Counted from the stretch's first letter, positions 36,448-50,179 are shown. The stretch is 64,000 nucleotides of DNA from Cyanomargarita calcarea GSE-NOS-MK-12-04C (GCA_019359595.1 JAHHGZ010000002.1:186001-250000); one strand, 5' to 3'. A program made the numbers and translations. Notes: a model not told the origin generated them from the sequence alone.

Positions 36448-36487
36448 ACCCTTGTAGAGACGTTACACGTAACGTCTCTACAAGGGT
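36448..36487. repeat. 40-bp perfect palindrome (TGTAGAGACG type)
   Basis: Nineteen-base arms (36448-36466 and 36469-36487) are exact reverse complements around AC. The core TAGAGACGTTAC/GTAACGTCTCTA belongs to a dispersed palindrome also found in degenerate form at 58062-58093. It lies between convergent genes and could terminate both. Confidence 0.75.
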
Positions 36488-36548
36488 TAGAGACCCAACT
36501 TCTTTCAAAAGTCGGGGATCTTGCTTGCTATTTTGTTGTCCGTTGATT

Positions 36549-37388
36549 TTACTTAAAGCGCACCTCTGAGGTGCTTGGAGCTTCATAATATACGCTAAAT
36601 TTATCTGAAACTGTTGCAGCCGTACTGGTTGCTTGTGGCACTAATTGCCGATGGTTTTGCATTGCCTGCATCTGGAACATCATTTGTTGAAATTGCTTTT
36701 GCATCTCTTCTCTGAGCTGTTGTTGCATTTCCTCAAAGTCTGATGCAGTGATTGTTGTTTTATTTACTTCACTAGCCACAACAGTTTGTTTGGAGCCATT
36801 ACTGCTGTTGTGAGCATAACCGAATCCATTTTGGGCAGAAGCAAATGCTGAAGCTGCACTAATCGGTGTATTCATTCTATTTGTACTCTGTCTAGCTGGA
36901 ACAGAAGGTACAGAGTTTAGTATTGGGGCTGGAGTTTGGGTGACAACGGGTTGAGATACGCTTGTCTTGAACTTTTGGCTATTGACAGCTTGCTCAAAAG
37001 GTACTCCATCATCTAAAAAGCTGCTCAGTCCAGAAAGTTGCAAGCGATTGTCTGAGAGTTTGAGTTCCCTGAGCAATTCTTCTTTTTGCTGTAAATTTTG
37101 CTCTAGGCTTGATAACTCTAGTTTAATTTCTGATGATTTCCGGGCCGAATGCCGCCACCCACACACAGCCGCAGCTGAAATTCCGGCTCCGATACTGAGT
37201 GCGGTTGCTGCTACTACATAAAGACTAGAAACATCTCTGAGCCTACCGCTAAAAAATGGCTCTTGTTCCCATCTGATGTCGATTTGCTTGTCACCCTGCA
37301 TTGCAAGGGGTGTTGACATAGCTGCAAAAACAGCAGTAGAAGCGATAACTGGTGGCAGCAGAAATTTTTGTAGTACAGATAGTGTCAT
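36549..37388 (-). CDS. hypothetical membrane protein with coiled coil
   Basis: A 279-residue protein. An N-terminal hydrophobic stretch (about 8-30) and a second helix (LYVVAATALSIGAGISAAAV, about 55-76) flank a short periplasmic loop. A coiled coil follows (about 83-112), then a Ser/Pro/Ala linker and a second amphipathic Gln/Met-rich helix (FEEMQQQLREEMQKQFQQMM). No enzymatic motif is seen. It may be a structural or polar-localised protein. It is not linked to a clear operon. Confidence 0.65.
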   Translation of the reverse strand: MTLSVLQKFLLPPVIASTAVFAAMSTPLAMQGDKQIDIRWEQEPFFSGRLRDVSSLYVVAATALSIGAGISAAAVCGWRHSARKSSEIKLELSSLEQNLQQKEELLRELKLSDNRLQLSGLSSFLDDGVPFEQAVNSQKFKTSVSQPVVTQTPAPILNSVPSVPARQSTNRMNTPISAASAFASAQNGFGYAHNSSNGSKQTVVASEVNKTTITASDFEEMQQQLREEMQKQFQQMMFQMQAMQNHRQLVPQATSTAATVSDKFSVYYEAPSTSEVRFK

Positions 37389-38439
<1,051 letters not shown>

Positions 38440-38512
38440 ATAGTCAAGGGTCAAGAGTCAAAAGCTTATTGACTAGTGACTATTGGCTCTTGACTACTGA
38501 TATGTGAGTAAA

Positions 38513-39298
38513 ATGCAGTTAATTGACACCCACGTTCATCTTAACTTTGACCTTTTCCAGCCAGATTTGGAGGATGTGAGATCGCGCTGGCTTTCATCAG
38601 GGGTAGTGCGTTTAGTGCATTCCTGTGTGGAACCATCGGAATTTTCCACCATCCAAGCGATTGCGAACCGATTTCCGGAAATCAGTTTTGCCGTTGGGTT
38701 GCATCCATTAGATGCTCATAAATGGGATCAGGAGACAGCAGATAAAATATTACATTTAGCTGGGTCGGATCCCAAAGTAGTGGCAATTGGGGAAATGGGG
38801 CTAGATTTTCACAAAGCGGACAACATTCAACAGCAGATGATGGTGTTTGAAGCGCAGTTAGCGATCGCCGAGTCACTCGATTTGCCTGTGATTATCCACT
38901 GTCGGGATGCGGCACGGGAATTAAGGGAAGTGCTGCAAAAATGGCGCTTACTTAAAGGAGAAAGAGTCCGGGGTGTGATGCACTGTTGGGGTGGAGATCC
39001 TGAAGAAACTCAATGGTTTCTGGATTTAGGCTTCTACATCAGCTTCAGCGGGACGGTCACCTTCAAAAATGCCAAACAGATCCACTCGTCAGCAGCGATG
39101 GTAAGTAGCGATCGCCTATTAATAGAAACAGACTGTCCATTCTTGGCTCCGGTTCCCAAACGGGGGGAACGGCGAAACGAACCTGCATACGTTCGTTATG
39201 TGGCAGAGCAAGTAGCTCGCTTGCGGGGGGAAACATTAGAAGCGATTGCTAGTTCAACCACTGAGAATGCCTGCAAATTATTTGGCTTGACACTTTAA
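38513..39298 (+). CDS. tatD: TatD-family metal-dependent DNase
   Basis: A 261-residue TIM-barrel hydrolase. Metal-binding residues are visible in [36 protein letters not shown] and the terminal [10 protein letters not shown]. Family members are 3'-5' exonucleases or deoxyribonucleases, often of housekeeping type. I chose the ATG at 38513 (MQLIDTHVH) over the GTG nine bases earlier because homologues start with this pattern; neither has a strong Shine-Dalgarno. It lies between rpsT and rpoB. Confidence 0.95.
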   Translation: MQLIDTHVHLNFDLFQPDLEDVRSRWLSSGVVRLVHSCVEPSEFSTIQAIANRFPEISFAVGLHPLDAHKWDQETADKILHLAGSDPKVVAIGEMGLDFHKADNIQQQMMVFEAQLAIAESLDLPVIIHCRDAARELREVLQKWRLLKGERVRGVMHCWGGDPEETQWFLDLGFYISFSGTVTFKNAKQIHSSAAMVSSDRLLIETDCPFLAPVPKRGERRNEPAYVRYVAEQVARLRGETLEAIASSTTENACKLFGLTL

Positions 39299-40049
39299 GC
39301 CGGGTTTAGTATGAAGTCAGCTTTTTTTTGATAAGATAAAATTTTAGGAGGTTGAAAATATGATATTATTGTTTCCTCCAAAACAGACTTAATTGCGTCA
39401 TAATGGTAAACGGAGTGGACTACAACTCCTGAAGCTGAAATTTGCGCTATTATTTATTGCGTGTTACATAGTAGGAATCTCTACAATTTATCCTTTTTTA
39501 GTCAGGTTGAGACAAATTGCTTGGTGAAACCAGCTTCAAAATTATTCTATAGAAAATTGTTAAACGTAGTTTGCCTTGTGAGTACCACCCGCCAAAATAT
39601 GCAATACATACCCTTCCTCAGGTTCAGGTTGAGGACATCGTTTGTAATACCCTAAAATTACCATATTTGTGGGTATAAATACAGATATTTCATGAAAGAG
39701 ACGACAGTTTATAGCTGCGTAAACAAAGTAATGCGCTTTTTGGAGGGGGACGTGAGGAAAGTAAAACCGATTCTGAAAAAATCGAACTATCAACTATTGG
39801 GAGTAATTAAGCCATTATTTGGGTTTTGGCGGCAATTAGCTAATAGGGGGAAAATAAATGCCCCCTTGACCCTTGCCCGGTTCTATTTTTTAGGGGTAGC
39901 CTCATGAGAAGTTCCCCAACGGCAAAGGCACATAATATTATCCACATTTTAGTGTGTCGAAGGAAAAAATGCAGTAGCTTCTTTTAATCCGAGGCTGCAT
40001 TCACCAAAGTATCGAACTTAAGTTTAACCAGGTTGACAAAGGTAGAGGC
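39299..40049. other. rpoB upstream region
   Basis: A 750-base stretch with no supportable gene. The promoter and mRNA leader of the rpo operon should lie here. A T-rich tract follows the tatD stop at about 39322 (CAGCTTTTTTTTG) and may terminate tatD. A 71-codon frame at 39692-39907 shows no recognisable protein. I saw no ribosomal-protein autoregulatory structure that I could support. Confidence 0.4.
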
Positions 40050-43000
40050 ATGACAAACGAAACAATGATGGAACCCGCCTTTTTGTTGCCCGACTTGATT
40101 GAAATTCAGCGTTCTAGCTTTCGCTGGTTTTTGGAAGAAGGGTTGATAGAAGAACTTAACTCCTTTAGTCCGATCACAGATTATACGGGCAAACTTGAAC
40201 TGCATTTCTTAGGTCACAACTACAAACTCAAAGAGCCAAAGTACAGTGTTGAAGAAGCTAAACGACGGGATAGCACTTACGCGGTGCAAATGTATGTTCC
40301 TACACGTTTAATTAACAAAGAAACGGGGGAAATCAAAGAGCAAGAAGTATTTATTGGCGATCTGCCTTTGATGACCGATCGCGGAACTTTTATTATTAAC
40401 GGTGCCGAGCGCGTCATTGTCAACCAAATCGTGAGATCGCCGGGAGTATACTACAAATCGGAAATTGACAAAAACGGTCGTCGAACCTATTCAGCCAGTT
40501 TAATACCCAACCGGGGAGCATGGTTGAAGTTTGAAACAGACCGGAACGATTTGGTATGGGTTCGCATCGACAAAACCCGCAAATTGTCGGCACAAGTACT
40601 GTTGAAGGCTCTAGGACTGTCAGACAACGAAATCTTTGACTCTCTGCGACACCCAGAGTATTTCCACAAAACCATCGAAAAAGAAGGGCAGTTTTCGGAA
40701 GAAGAAGCCCTGATGGAACTGTACCGGAAATTGCGTCCAGGTGAACCCCCGACAGTACTGGGTGGGCAACAATTGCTCGATTCCCGCTTTTTTGATGCCA
40801 AGCGCTATGACCTCGGTCGTGTGGGTCGATATAAATTAAACAAAAAATTGCGGTTGACAGTTCCAGAACCAACACGGGTACTAACCAGTATCGACATTTT
40901 GGCAGCGGTAGATTACCTGATTAACCTGGAATTTGACATTGGTAATACAGACGACATCGACCACCTGGGAAATCGCCGAGTGCGGAGTGTGGGTGAGTTG
41001 CTGCAAAACCAAGTCAGAGTTGGGTTGAACCGTTTGGAGCGGATTATCAGAGAACGGATGACGGTATCGGATGCCGAGGTTTTAACTCCAGCATCTTTGG
41101 TGAACCCGAAACCCTTGGTGGCGGCAATTAAAGAATTCTTTGGTTCTTCCCAGCTGTCGCAGTTCATGGATCAGACCAATCCCCTCGCAGAATTGACCCA
41201 CAAACGGCGGTTGTCTGCTCTTGGACCGGGTGGTTTGACTCGGGAAAGGGCGGGGTTTGCGGTGCGAGATATTCACCCGAGCCATTACGGACGAATTTGC
41301 CCAATTGAGACTCCTGAAGGTCCAAACGCTGGGCTGATTGGTTCTTTGGCGACTCATGCGAAGGTGAATTTGTACGGCTTCTTAGAAACACCGTTCCGAC
41401 CGGTGGAAAACGGCAAGGTGCGGTATGATATCCAGCCGATATATATGACTGCCGATGAAGAAGACGATTTGCGGACGGCAACGGGTGATATTCCGGTAGA
41501 TGAGAATGGCTACATTGTGGGGCCTTCTGTACCGGTGCGCTACCGTCAGGAATGGGCGACAACAACCCCAGAACAGGTGGATTATGTCGCAGTTTCCCCA
41601 GTGCAAATTGTGTCGGTTGCGACCAGTATGATTCCCTTTTTGGAGCATGATGACGCCAACCGAGCGCTGATGGGTTCCAACATGCAACGGCAGGCAGTGC
41701 CATTGTTGAAGCCAGAGCGTCCTTTGGTGGGAACTGGTTTGGAGGCACAAGCGGCTCGTGACTCGGGGATGGTGATTGTGTCCCGGACTGACGGGGATGT
41801 GACATATGTAGATGCCACCGAAATTCGGGTGCGTCCCAAACCCAATGAGAAAGAGCAAAGATATTATCTTTCTAAATATCAACGTTCCAACCAAGACACT
41901 TGTCTGAACCAAAAACCGTTGGTGCGGATAAATGAGAAGGTGGTTGCCGGTCAGGTGCTAGCGGATGGTTCTTCCACTGAGGGGGGAGAATTGGCACTGG
42001 GGCAAAATATCGTCGTCGCGTATATGCCTTGGGAAGGTTACAACTACGAAGACGCGATTTTAATTAGCGAACGCTTGGTACAGGAGGATGTTTACACTTC
42101 GATTCACATTGAGAAATATGAAATCGAAGCCAGACAAACCAAACTTGGTCCAGAGGAAATTACCCGAGAAATTCCCAACGTTGGTGAAGATGCCCTGCGG
42201 CAATTAGATGAGCAGGGAATCATTAGAATTGGGGCATGGGTAGAATCTGGAGATATTTTGGTGGGGAAAGTGACACCCAAGGGTGAATCCGATCAACCAC
42301 CAGAAGAAAAACTGTTGCGGGCGATATTCGGGGAAAAAGCGCGGGATGTTAGAGATAATTCTTTAAGAGTACCCAACGGTGAAAAAGGCCGCGTAGTAGA
42401 CGTGCGCTTATTTACCCGCGAACAAGGAGACGAACTGCCACCTGGAGCCAACATGGTAGTCCGGGTATATGTGGCACAAAAGCGGAAAATCCAAGTCGGC
42501 GACAAAATGGCAGGAAGGCACGGAAATAAGGGAATTATTTCGCGGATATTGCCCCTAGAAGATATGCCGTATATGCCCGATGGCAAACCTGTGGATATTG
42601 TCCTCAATCCCTTGGGTGTACCTAGCCGGATGAACGTCGGACAGGTGTTTGAGTGTTTGTTGGGCTGGGCTGGTCATAACTTGGGAGTCCGGTTTAAGAT
42701 TACTCCCTTTGACGAAATGTATGGCGAAGAGACATCGCGGCGCATTGTTCACGGTAAATTGCAAGAAGCCAGGGATGAAACAGGTAAGGATTGGGTGTAT
42801 AACCCAGACAACGCCGGCAAAATCATGGTATATGACGGTCGGACTGGGGAACCCTTTGACCGAGCAATAACCGTGGGTGTGGCTTATATGCTCAAACTGG
42901 TGCATTTAGTCGATGACAAAATTCACGCACGTTCGACTGGACCATACTCTTTGGTTACCCAGCAACCCTTGGGTGGTAAAGCCCAACAAGGTGGACAGCG

Positions 43001-43349
43001 GTTTGGAGAAATGGAAGTTTGGGCACTCGAAGCATTTGGTGCCGCTTACACCCTGCAAGAATTACTGACTGTGAAATCAGACGATATGCAAGGTAGAAAC
43101 GAGGCATTGAACGCGATCGTTAAAGGTAAGGCAATCCCCCGACCCGGTACCCCAGAATCCTTTAAAGTATTGATGCGAGAGTTGCAATCACTGGGATTGG
43201 ACATTGCGGTTCACAAAGTGGAAACTCAAGCCGATGGTGGTTCCTTAGATGTAGAAGTTGACTTAATGGCAGACCAAGGAAATCGTCGCACCCCACCCAG
43301 ACCAACTTACGAATCACTCTCTCGTGAATCGTTGGAAGAAGAAGAGTAA
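40050..43349 (+). CDS. rpoB: DNA-directed RNA polymerase subunit beta
   Basis: A 1099-residue protein of normal cyanobacterial length. It contains family landmarks such as [16 protein letters not shown], the rifampicin region [34 protein letters not shown] and [10 protein letters not shown]. The beta subunit forms one pincer of the polymerase and much of the active site. The C-terminus keeps [17 protein letters not shown]. The gap to rpoC1 (406 bases) is unusually long because of a MITE-like insert and heptamer repeats. Confidence 0.98.
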   Translation: MTNETMMEPAFLLPDLIEIQRSSFRWFLEEGLIEELNSFSPITDYTGKLELHFLGHNYKLKEPKYSVEEAKRRDSTYAVQMYVPTRLINKETGEIKEQEVFIGDLPLMTDRGTFIINGAERVIVNQIVRSPGVYYKSEIDKNGRRTYSASLIPNRGAWLKFETDRNDLVWVRIDKTRKLSAQVLLKALGLSDNEIFDSLRHPEYFHKTIEKEGQFSEEEALMELYRKLRPGEPPTVLGGQQLLDSRFFDAKRYDLGRVGRYKLNKKLRLTVPEPTRVLTSIDILAAVDYLINLEFDIGNTDDIDHLGNRRVRSVGELLQNQVRVGLNRLERIIRERMTVSDAEVLTPASLVNPKPLVAAIKEFFGSSQLSQFMDQTNPLAELTHKRRLSALGPGGLTRERAGFAVRDIHPSHYGRICPIETPEGPNAGLIGSLATHAKVNLYGFLETPFRPVENGKVRYDIQPIYMTADEEDDLRTATGDIPVDENGYIVGPSVPVRYRQEWATTTPEQVDYVAVSPVQIVSVATSMIPFLEHDDANRALMGSNMQRQAVPLLKPERPLVGTGLEAQAARDSGMVIVSRTDGDVTYVDATEIRVRPKPNEKEQRYYLSKYQRSNQDTCLNQKPLVRINEKVVAGQVLADGSSTEGGELALGQNIVVAYMPWEGYNYEDAILISERLVQEDVYTSIHIEKYEIEARQTKLGPEEITREIPNVGEDALRQLDEQGIIRIGAWVESGDILVGKVTPKGESDQPPEEKLLRAIFGEKARDVRDNSLRVPNGEKGRVVDVRLFTREQGDELPPGANMVVRVYVAQKRKIQVGDKMAGRHGNKGIISRILPLEDMPYMPDGKPVDIVLNPLGVPSRMNVGQVFECLLGWAGHNLGVRFKITPFDEMYGEETSRRIVHGKLQEARDETGKDWVYNPDNAGKIMVYDGRTGEPFDRAITVGVAYMLKLVHLVDDKIHARSTGPYSLVTQQPLGGKAQQGGQRFGEMEVWALEAFGAAYTLQELLTVKSDDMQGRNEALNAIVKGKAIPRPGTPESFKVLMRELQSLGLDIAVHKVETQADGGSLDVEVDLMADQGNRRTPPRPTYESLSRESLEEEE

Positions 43350-43354
43350 GGAGT

Positions 43355-43516
43355 ACAGCTGTTAAAGTGTAAGCTGTGAAATAATCTTTCCTTCGCTTCT
43401 TCGCGTCTTCGCGGTTAAAATATATCTTTTTTTAACCGCGATAGACGCAAAGAACGCGAAGGGAAGAGTTAAGACTAACTATTTTGCACTCCGAATTGAG
43501 TCACCTTAACAGCCGT
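43355..43516. repeat. MITE-like palindromic element, copy A, between rpoB and rpoC1
   Basis: The element runs from ACAGCTGTTAAAGTG to its inverted end CACCTTAACAGCCGT. It is internally palindromic (CTTCGCGGTTAAAA against TTTTAACCGCGA). It matches the reverse complement of 45650-45834 along almost its full length, apart from a 24-base insert in the other copy and about ten substitutions. It begins five bases past the rpoB stop codon. Positions 43517-43755 add heptamer repeats (TAGGAGTTA, TTCATAACTCC) and a CTTGGCGTCCTTGGCGTAC repeat. Confidence 0.85.
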
Positions 43517-43755
43517 AAAGTTAGGAGTTAAGAGTAGTAGGACATAACATATGTCGTCCGTTACTGAGTTAACAATTCAAAACTCTTCATTCATAACTCC
43601 TAACTACCAATTCCTACTACAACATTACCTATATATCTCTCTATTTTCTTTCTTGGCGTCCTTGGCGTACTTGGCGGTTAATTTAGATAGGTATTCTTTG
43701 CATGAGAAAAGAGTAACTGTTGATTAATAATTCATAACTCATAACTAAGCGAAAA

Positions 43756-45633
43756 ATGAGACCAGCCCAAACTAATCAGTTTGACTACGTAAAAATCGGC
43801 TTGGCATCGCCAGAACGAATTCGGGTATGGGGTGAACGGACTCTACCCAACGGTCAGGTAGTGGGTGAAGTTACCAAGCCGGAGACGATTAATTACCGGA
43901 CTTTGAAGCCCGAGATGGATGGGCTTTTTTGCGAGCGCATCTTTGGTCCAGCAAAAGATTGGGAATGCCATTGCGGTAAGTATAAGAGAGTCCGTCACCG
44001 TGGTATAGTTTGCGAACGCTGCGGTGTGGAAGTTACTGAATCGCGAGTCCGCCGCCACCGGATGGGTTTTATTAAACTAGCGGCTCCTGTGGCTCACGTT
44101 TGGTATCTCAAAGGGATTCCCAGCTATATCGCAATTCTGCTGGATATGCCGCTGCGGGATGTAGAGCAGATTGTTTATTTCAACTCTTATGTTGTGCTGT
44201 CTGCGGGAAATGCGGATACATTGTCGTACAAACAGCTACTGAGTGAAGACCAGTGGTTGGAAATCGAAGACCAAATTTATAGCGAAGATTCGACCCTGGT
44301 TGGGGTTGAGGTGGGTATTGGGGCGGAAGCCTTGTTGCGCTTGCTGGCTGATATCAATCTAGAAACGGAAGCAGAGAGTCTGCGGGAAGAAATCAACACT
44401 GCTAAGGGTCAAAAGCGGGCGAAGTTAATCAAACGCTTGCGGGTGATTGATAACTTTATCGCTACTGGTTCTAAGCCAGAGTGGATGGTGATGACGGTGA
44501 TACCCGTAATTCCACCAGATTTGCGCCCGATGGTGCAGTTGGATGGAGGACGGTTTGCCACTAGCGATTTGAACGATTTATACCGTCGGGTAATTAATCG
44601 TAACAACCGTCTGGCAAGATTGCAAGAAATTCTTGCACCAGAGATTATTGTCCGCAACGAAAAGCGGATGTTGCAAGAAGCGGTGGATGCGCTGATTGAT
44701 AACGGCCGACGGGGACGAACCGTAGTCGGTGCAAATAATCGACCACTGAAATCGCTTTCGGACATTATCGAAGGGAAGCAAGGACGTTTCCGGCAGAATT
44801 TGTTGGGTAAACGGGTTGACTACTCAGGACGATCGGTTATCGTTGTGGGACCAAAATTGCAAATCCACCAGTGCGGTTTGCCACGAGAAATGGCAATTGA
44901 ACTGTTTCAGCCATTTGTGATTAATCGCTTGATTCGCAGTGGGATGGTAAATAACATCAAAGCAGCGAAAAAGCTGATTTCTCGCAACGACCCCAGCGTC
45001 TGGGATGTGTTGGAAGAAGTGATTGAAGGGCACCCAGTGATGTTAAACCGGGCACCAACATTGCACCGTTTGGGGATTCAAGCATTTGAGCCGATTTTAG
45101 TAGATGGTAGAGCAATTCAACTGCATCCTCTAGTATGTCCGGCATTTAACGCTGACTTTGACGGTGACCAAATGGCGGTACACGTCCCATTGTCGTTGGA
45201 AAGTCAAGCAGAAGCGCGATTGTTGATGCTGGCTTCTAACAATATATTGTCACCTGCGACAGGCCGACCAATTATTACACCCAGCCAAGATATGGTATTG
45301 GGGGCATATTATCTCACGGCTGAAAATCCTGATGCTCACAAAGGTGAGGGCAAGTATTTTTATTCCCTTGATGATGTGATTATGGCCTACGAGCAGAAGC
45401 AAGTTGATTTGCATGCTTACATTTTCGTCCGGTTTGATGGCGAAATGGAACCACCAGAACCCGATCCTAAACCTGTTGAAACGATTGAAAACAACGACGG
45501 TACTAAAACATTTATATACAAGTATCGCCGAGTTAGAGAAGACGCCAAAGGAAATTTAATTTCTCAGTACATCAAAACGACGGCAGGTCGCGTTATTTAC
45601 AATAATGCCATTCAGGAAGCGCTTGTAAGTTGA
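43756..45633 (+). CDS. rpoC1: RNA polymerase subunit gamma (N-terminal beta-prime)
   Basis: A 625-residue protein corresponding to the N-terminal part of beta-prime, as expected for the cyanobacterial split. It has the zinc-binding pattern [13 protein letters not shown] then CERCG (about residues 70-90). It also has lid/rudder-region sequence and the catalytic magnesium motif NADFDGDQM near residue 470. It is in operon order with rpoB and rpoC2, but flanked on both sides by inverted copies of the same element (43355-43516, 45650-45834). The coding sequence itself looks intact. Confidence 0.98.
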   Translation: MRPAQTNQFDYVKIGLASPERIRVWGERTLPNGQVVGEVTKPETINYRTLKPEMDGLFCERIFGPAKDWECHCGKYKRVRHRGIVCERCGVEVTESRVRRHRMGFIKLAAPVAHVWYLKGIPSYIAILLDMPLRDVEQIVYFNSYVVLSAGNADTLSYKQLLSEDQWLEIEDQIYSEDSTLVGVEVGIGAEALLRLLADINLETEAESLREEINTAKGQKRAKLIKRLRVIDNFIATGSKPEWMVMTVIPVIPPDLRPMVQLDGGRFATSDLNDLYRRVINRNNRLARLQEILAPEIIVRNEKRMLQEAVDALIDNGRRGRTVVGANNRPLKSLSDIIEGKQGRFRQNLLGKRVDYSGRSVIVVGPKLQIHQCGLPREMAIELFQPFVINRLIRSGMVNNIKAAKKLISRNDPSVWDVLEEVIEGHPVMLNRAPTLHRLGIQAFEPILVDGRAIQLHPLVCPAFNADFDGDQMAVHVPLSLESQAEARLLMLASNNILSPATGRPIITPSQDMVLGAYYLTAENPDAHKGEGKYFYSLDDVIMAYEQKQVDLHAYIFVRFDGEMEPPEPDPKPVETIENNDGTKTFIYKYRRVREDAKGNLISQYIKTTAGRVIYNNAIQEALVS

Positions 45634-45649
45634 GTTGGGAGTTGGAAGT

Positions 45650-45834
45650 ACGGCTGTTAAGGTGACTGAATTGGGAGTGCAAAATAGTTAATCTTAACTT
45701 TTCCCTTCGCGTTGTTTGCGTCTACCGAGGCGGAAGGCGAAGCGCCTATCGCGGTTAAAAAAAATATGTTTTAACCGCGAAGACGCGAAGAAGCGAAGGA
45801 AAGATTATTTCACAGCTTACACCTTAGCAGCCGT
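45650..45834. repeat. MITE-like palindromic element, copy B, between rpoC1 and rpoC2
   Basis: This is the inverted copy of 43355-43516. ACGGCTGTTAAGGTGACTGA at its left matches the right end of copy A reversed, and CACCTTAGCAGCCGT at its right matches the left end. It carries an extra 24-base segment (about 45735-45758, with GAGGCGGAAGGCGAAGCGCC) absent from copy A, bordered by TA. It begins 16 bases past the rpoC1 stop. Heptamer repeats occupy 45835-45935. Confidence 0.85.
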
Positions 45835-45943
45835 AGAGTTAGGAGTTAGGAGTTGAAAACTCGTAATTCATAACTCTTGATTAAAGACTCATAACTCATA
45901 ACTCATAAATCGTAACTCTTAATTCATGACTCAGGAACGATAA

Positions 45944-48900
45944 ATGACTAACATTAAACAAGTTTTTCGCAATCGTGTAGTTGATAAAGGGCAACTGAGA
46001 AATTTGATTTCTTGGTCGTTTACCCATTATGGCACTGCACGAACGGCGGTGATGGCGGATAAGTTGAAGGACTTGGGATTCCGCTACGCCACTCGGGCTG
46101 GGGTTTCGATCAGTGTCGATGATTTGATGATACCACCTTCCAAGCGAGCGCTCTTGGAAGCCGCAGAAGAAGAAATTCGCTCAACTGAAGAACGTTATCA
46201 ACGTGGTGAAATTACGGAAGTTGAACGTTTCCAGAAGGTAATTGATACTTGGAACGGGACTTCGGAAGCTCTGAAGGATGAGGTGGTAAAACACTTTAAG
46301 AGTACGAATCCGCTCAACTCAGTGTATATGATGGCGTTCTCGGGAGCGCGGGGTAATATCTCTCAGGTGCGGCAGTTGGTTGGTATGCGCGGTTTGATGG
46401 CAGATCCACAAGGGGAAATCATTGACTTGCCAATTAAAACCAACTTCCGTGAAGGCTTGACTGTTACTGAGTATATTATCTCTTCTTATGGTGCCAGAAA
46501 GGGCTTGGTAGACACGGCACTGAGAACTGCTGACTCTGGTTATCTTACCCGTCGTTTGGTGGATGTATCTCAAGATGTGATTATCCGGGAATTTGACTGC
46601 GGCACCACCAGGGGTATTCCCATCCGAGCGATGACAGAAGGTGCCAAAGTCTTGATTAAATTGTCCACCCGATTGATGGGACGGGTAATTGGCGAAGATG
46701 TGGTGCATCCGACGACTGGAGAAATAATTGCCCTTCGGAATACACCAGTTAATGATGATTTGGCGTATGCAATTGAGAAAGCTGGTGTCGAAGAAGTCAT
46801 CATGCGATCGCCTCTAACTTGTGAAGCAGCCCGTTCTGTTTGCCAACACTGCTACGGTTGGAGTTTGGCACATGCCAAGATGGTGGACTTGGGTGAAGCT
46901 GTAGGGATTATCGCAGCCCAAAGTATTGGTGAACCTGGTACTCAGTTAACGATGCGGACATTCCACACAGGTGGTGTATTCACCGGAGAAGTCGCCAAAC
47001 AAGTCCGTGCAGAAGTTGATGGAACTATCCGCATCCCCCGTAAACTACGAACTCGTCCCTATCGTACCCGTCATGGGGAAGAAGCGATGTTTGTGGAGGC
47101 AAATGGCAATCTGACTCTCGAATCTCCTAGCGGTTCGGGTTCGCAAGATATTGCTGTTACTCAAGGTTCTACACTATATATTACTGACAATCAAAAAATT
47201 AAACAGGGTCAATTGCTCGCAGAAGTAGCACTTGGTGGTAAAACGACTCGGATTAATACTGAGAAGGCTGTCATGGATGTGGCTTCTGACATGGCAGGTG
47301 AAGTCCAGTTTTCGGAAGTTGTTCCAGAAGAAAAAACTGACCGTCAGGGCAACACAACCACAACTGCAGCCCGTGGTGGTTTGATTTGGATTCTTTCGGG
47401 GGAAGTTTATAACTTGCCACCAGGGGCGGAATTGGTTGTTAATAATAATGATTCGATCACTTCAAATGGAGTGTTGGCAGAAACCAAGTTAACAACTTTG
47501 CACGGTGGTGTAGTCCGTTTGCCAGAAGCAAATCCTGGTAAGAGTACTAGGGAAATCGAGATTATCACCGCTTCCGTGGTTTTAGACCAAGCAACGGTGA
47601 CGGTTCAAAGCTCCCAAGGCCGGAATAACTACCTCGTTTCTACAGGCAACAACCAAATCTTTAACCTCAGAGCAACTCCAGGCACAAAAGTGCAAAATGG
47701 TCAAGTAGTAGCTGAGTTGATTGACGATCGCTATCGCACAACCACTGGTGGATTGTTGAAATTTTCCGGTGTAGAAGTCCAGAAAAAAGGTAAAGCGAAG
47801 CTCGGTTATGAAGTCGTCCAAGGTGGGACGCTGCTGTGGATTCCCGAAGAAAGCCATGAGGTGAATAAAGATATCTCCCTGCTGTTGGTGGAAGACGGAC
47901 AGTATGTGGAAGCCGGCACCGAAGTCGTGAAGGATATCTTCTGCCAAAACAGCGGTGTGGTAGAAGTCACCCAGAAAAACGACATTCTGCGGGAAGTAGT
48001 GATTAAGCCCGGTGAACTGTTGATGGCAGATGACCCAGAAGCTGTGATGGGACGCGATAATACCTTCGTGCAACCCGGTGAAGAATTGATGGGGCAGGTA
48101 CAAACCGAACTCCGTTACATCCAGTATGTGGAATCTCCAGAAGGTCCAGCATTAATTACCCGTCCGGTGGTTGAATTTGCTGTACCAAACAATCCGGATG
48201 TACCTTCGACTACATCAATTAGCCAACAAACAGGGCGTTCAATTCAACTGCGAGCAGTACAACGCTTGCCTTACAAGGATTCTGAGCGCGTCAAGTCAGT
48301 TGAAGGTGTGGAACTGTTGCGGACTCAATTGGTATTGGAAATTGAGCAAGAAGGCGAACAAGACCACAATGCTTCTCCTTTAGCTGCAGATATCGAATTA
48401 GTCACCGATGTTGACGACTCAGAAATTCATCGCTTGCAACTGGTGATTTTGGAATCCCTGGTAATTCGCCGTGACATCTCCGCCGACGCAACCCAAGGTA
48501 GCACCGAAACCTCGCTAGAAGTAGAAGACGGACAAGCGATCGCTCCTGGTGCAGTCGTCGCCCGTACCCAAATCTTGTGTAAAGAAGGTGGTATAGTCCG
48601 GGGTGTGCAAACAGGCTCCGATGTCGTCCGCCGTTGTTTGGTGTTGCGCCCGATGGACATGGTGACAACAAACACCAAGAGCCAACCGAAGGTAAAAGTC
48701 GGCGACCTAGTGGTAGAAGGTTCCGAAGTTGCAACTGGAGTTTTTGCCGAAGAATCTGGACAAGTAGTATCACTTACCAATCCAGGTGCAAAATCTACAG
48801 GACAAGATTCAGCCCTTGCAACCCAACAACATTCCGTTACCATCCGTTCTGGTCGTCCTTATCGCGTCAGTCCTGGCGCTGTGCTACAGGTCGAAGATGG

Positions 48901-49990
48901 CGGACTGGTACAACGAGGTGATAACTTAGTATTGCTCGTATACGAACGTGCAAAAACCGGAGACATTATTCAAGGTTTGCCCCGGATTGAGGAACTTCTA
49001 GAAGCTCGGAAGCCAAAAGAAGCTTGTATTTTGGCGAAAAGAAGCGGAGAAGTCAAAGTCGTATACGGCGATGGCGATGAGGCGATCGCAGCTAAAATTA
49101 TCGAAGCCAACGGTGTAGTTACAGATTATACCCTCGGACCTGGACAAAACTTGACGACTCTAGATGGTGGATTTATCGAAGGTGGACACGCACTTACAGA
49201 TGGGCCTTCAAATCCCCACGAAATTCTAGAAACCTACTTCAACCTCGGTTCTGAGGATGGAATCTATGCCTGTGCGAGCCATGCTTTGCAAAAGGTACAG
49301 ACATTCTTGGTGAACGAAGTACAGTCAGTATACCAATCTCAAGGCATTGATATTTCTGACAAACATATCGAAGTTATTGTTCGTCAGATGACCAACAAGG
49401 TGCGCGTCGATGATGGTGGGGACACCACAATGCTCCCTGGAGAATTGGTGGAACTGCGTCAAATCGAACAGGTGAACGAAGCAATGGCAATCACCGGTGG
49501 TGCTAGGGCGCAATATACCCCAGTCCTTTTGGGTATTACCAAAGCATCTTTGAACACCGACAGCTTTATCTCCGCCGCATCCTTCCAAGAAACAACACGG
49601 GTATTAACTGAAGCCGCAATCGAAGGTAAATCTGACTGGTTGCGCGGTTTGAAAGAAAACGTAATTATCGGACGTTTGATTCCTGCCGGTACTGGGTTTA
49701 ATGCCTATGAAGAACCCGGTGTTGTTGATGACTACACTGCACTTGAAACCAGCAGTGTCTTGGATGAAGTCGATGACCCATTAGACATGGTTCTTGATGA
49801 CCGCACAGCGCGGAATTACAATTTAGATTCTCCAGCCTTTGAATCTGGATTTACCAAACGTGCCGAAAGGTCTGTTTTGGATGAGGATGATGACTTAATT
49901 GCTGATGTCCCAGACCTCGTAGTTGATGAGGATGATTACGAAGAAGTAGAAGAAGAAGAAGAGGATGATTTTGAGGATGATGAAGAGTAA
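45944..49990 (+). CDS. rpoC2: RNA polymerase subunit beta-prime (C-terminal part)
   Basis: A 1348-residue protein covering the C-terminal part of beta-prime. The second zinc site [18 protein letters not shown] is visible near residue 300, as are [20 protein letters not shown] (bridge/trigger region) and a very large insertion (about 340-970) rich in beta strands. Cyanobacterial RpoC2 is known to hold this insertion in the trigger loop as repeated sandwich-barrel hybrid motifs. The C-terminal tail is strongly acidic ([16 protein letters not shown]). The length fits Nostocales. Confidence 0.98.
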   Translation: MTNIKQVFRNRVVDKGQLRNLISWSFTHYGTARTAVMADKLKDLGFRYATRAGVSISVDDLMIPPSKRALLEAAEEEIRSTEERYQRGEITEVERFQKVIDTWNGTSEALKDEVVKHFKSTNPLNSVYMMAFSGARGNISQVRQLVGMRGLMADPQGEIIDLPIKTNFREGLTVTEYIISSYGARKGLVDTALRTADSGYLTRRLVDVSQDVIIREFDCGTTRGIPIRAMTEGAKVLIKLSTRLMGRVIGEDVVHPTTGEIIALRNTPVNDDLAYAIEKAGVEEVIMRSPLTCEAARSVCQHCYGWSLAHAKMVDLGEAVGIIAAQSIGEPGTQLTMRTFHTGGVFTGEVAKQVRAEVDGTIRIPRKLRTRPYRTRHGEEAMFVEANGNLTLESPSGSGSQDIAVTQGSTLYITDNQKIKQGQLLAEVALGGKTTRINTEKAVMDVASDMAGEVQFSEVVPEEKTDRQGNTTTTAARGGLIWILSGEVYNLPPGAELVVNNNDSITSNGVLAETKLTTLHGGVVRLPEANPGKSTREIEIITASVVLDQATVTVQSSQGRNNYLVSTGNNQIFNLRATPGTKVQNGQVVAELIDDRYRTTTGGLLKFSGVEVQKKGKAKLGYEVVQGGTLLWIPEESHEVNKDISLLLVEDGQYVEAGTEVVKDIFCQNSGVVEVTQKNDILREVVIKPGELLMADDPEAVMGRDNTFVQPGEELMGQVQTELRYIQYVESPEGPALITRPVVEFAVPNNPDVPSTTSISQQTGRSIQLRAVQRLPYKDSERVKSVEGVELLRTQLVLEIEQEGEQDHNASPLAADIELVTDVDDSEIHRLQLVILESLVIRRDISADATQGSTETSLEVEDGQAIAPGAVVARTQILCKEGGIVRGVQTGSDVVRRCLVLRPMDMVTTNTKSQPKVKVGDLVVEGSEVATGVFAEESGQVVSLTNPGAKSTGQDSALATQQHSVTIRSGRPYRVSPGAVLQVEDGGLVQRGDNLVLLVYERAKTGDIIQGLPRIEELLEARKPKEACILAKRSGEVKVVYGDGDEAIAAKIIEANGVVTDYTLGPGQNLTTLDGGFIEGGHALTDGPSNPHEILETYFNLGSEDGIYACASHALQKVQTFLVNEVQSVYQSQGIDISDKHIEVIVRQMTNKVRVDDGGDTTMLPGELVELRQIEQVNEAMAITGGARAQYTPVLLGITKASLNTDSFISAASFQETTRVLTEAAIEGKSDWLRGLKENVIIGRLIPAGTGFNAYEEPGVVDDYTALETSSVLDEVDDPLDMVLDDRTARNYNLDSPAFESGFTKRAERSVLDEDDDLIADVPDLVVDEDDYEEVEEEEEDDFEDDEE

Positions 49991-50062
49991 AAGTTAGGAG
50001 TGAGGAGTGAGGAGTTATGAGTTAACAATTTTTAACTCATAACCCATAATTCATAACTCTTA

Positions 50063-50179
50063 ATACCAATGCTTTATAAAGATGAAGCTCAAATTAGCCC
50101 GCGTAGGTGGGCTTTGTTCTTGTAGCCCCAGCATTCCATGCTGAGGACATTATGTGCAACTTCATATAAAATTTGGTAT
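50063..50179. repeat. MITE-like element, ATACCA family, copy 3
   Basis: The left end is ATACCAATGCTTTATAAAGA. The right end, reverse complemented, reads ATACCAAATTTTATATGAAG. The interior has AGCCCGCGTAGGTGGGCT, a hairpin often seen in Nostocales spacers, and CAGCATTCCATGCTG. It sits in the convergent gap between rpoC2 and the GH5 gene and could serve as a bidirectional terminator. Confidence 0.7.

Noticed and set aside
39692-39907. 71-codon plus-strand frame upstream of rpoB
   Set aside because: No domain or conserved look; more likely part of the rpo leader.
40420-41912. several long antisense frames inside rpoB, and similar ones in rpoC1 and rpoC2
   Set aside because: They are codon-bias shadows of strongly conserved polymerase genes.
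43355-45834. composite transposon carrying rpoC1
   Set aside because: The flanking elements encode no transposase and rpoC1 is in its normal operon position, so independent insertions are more likely.
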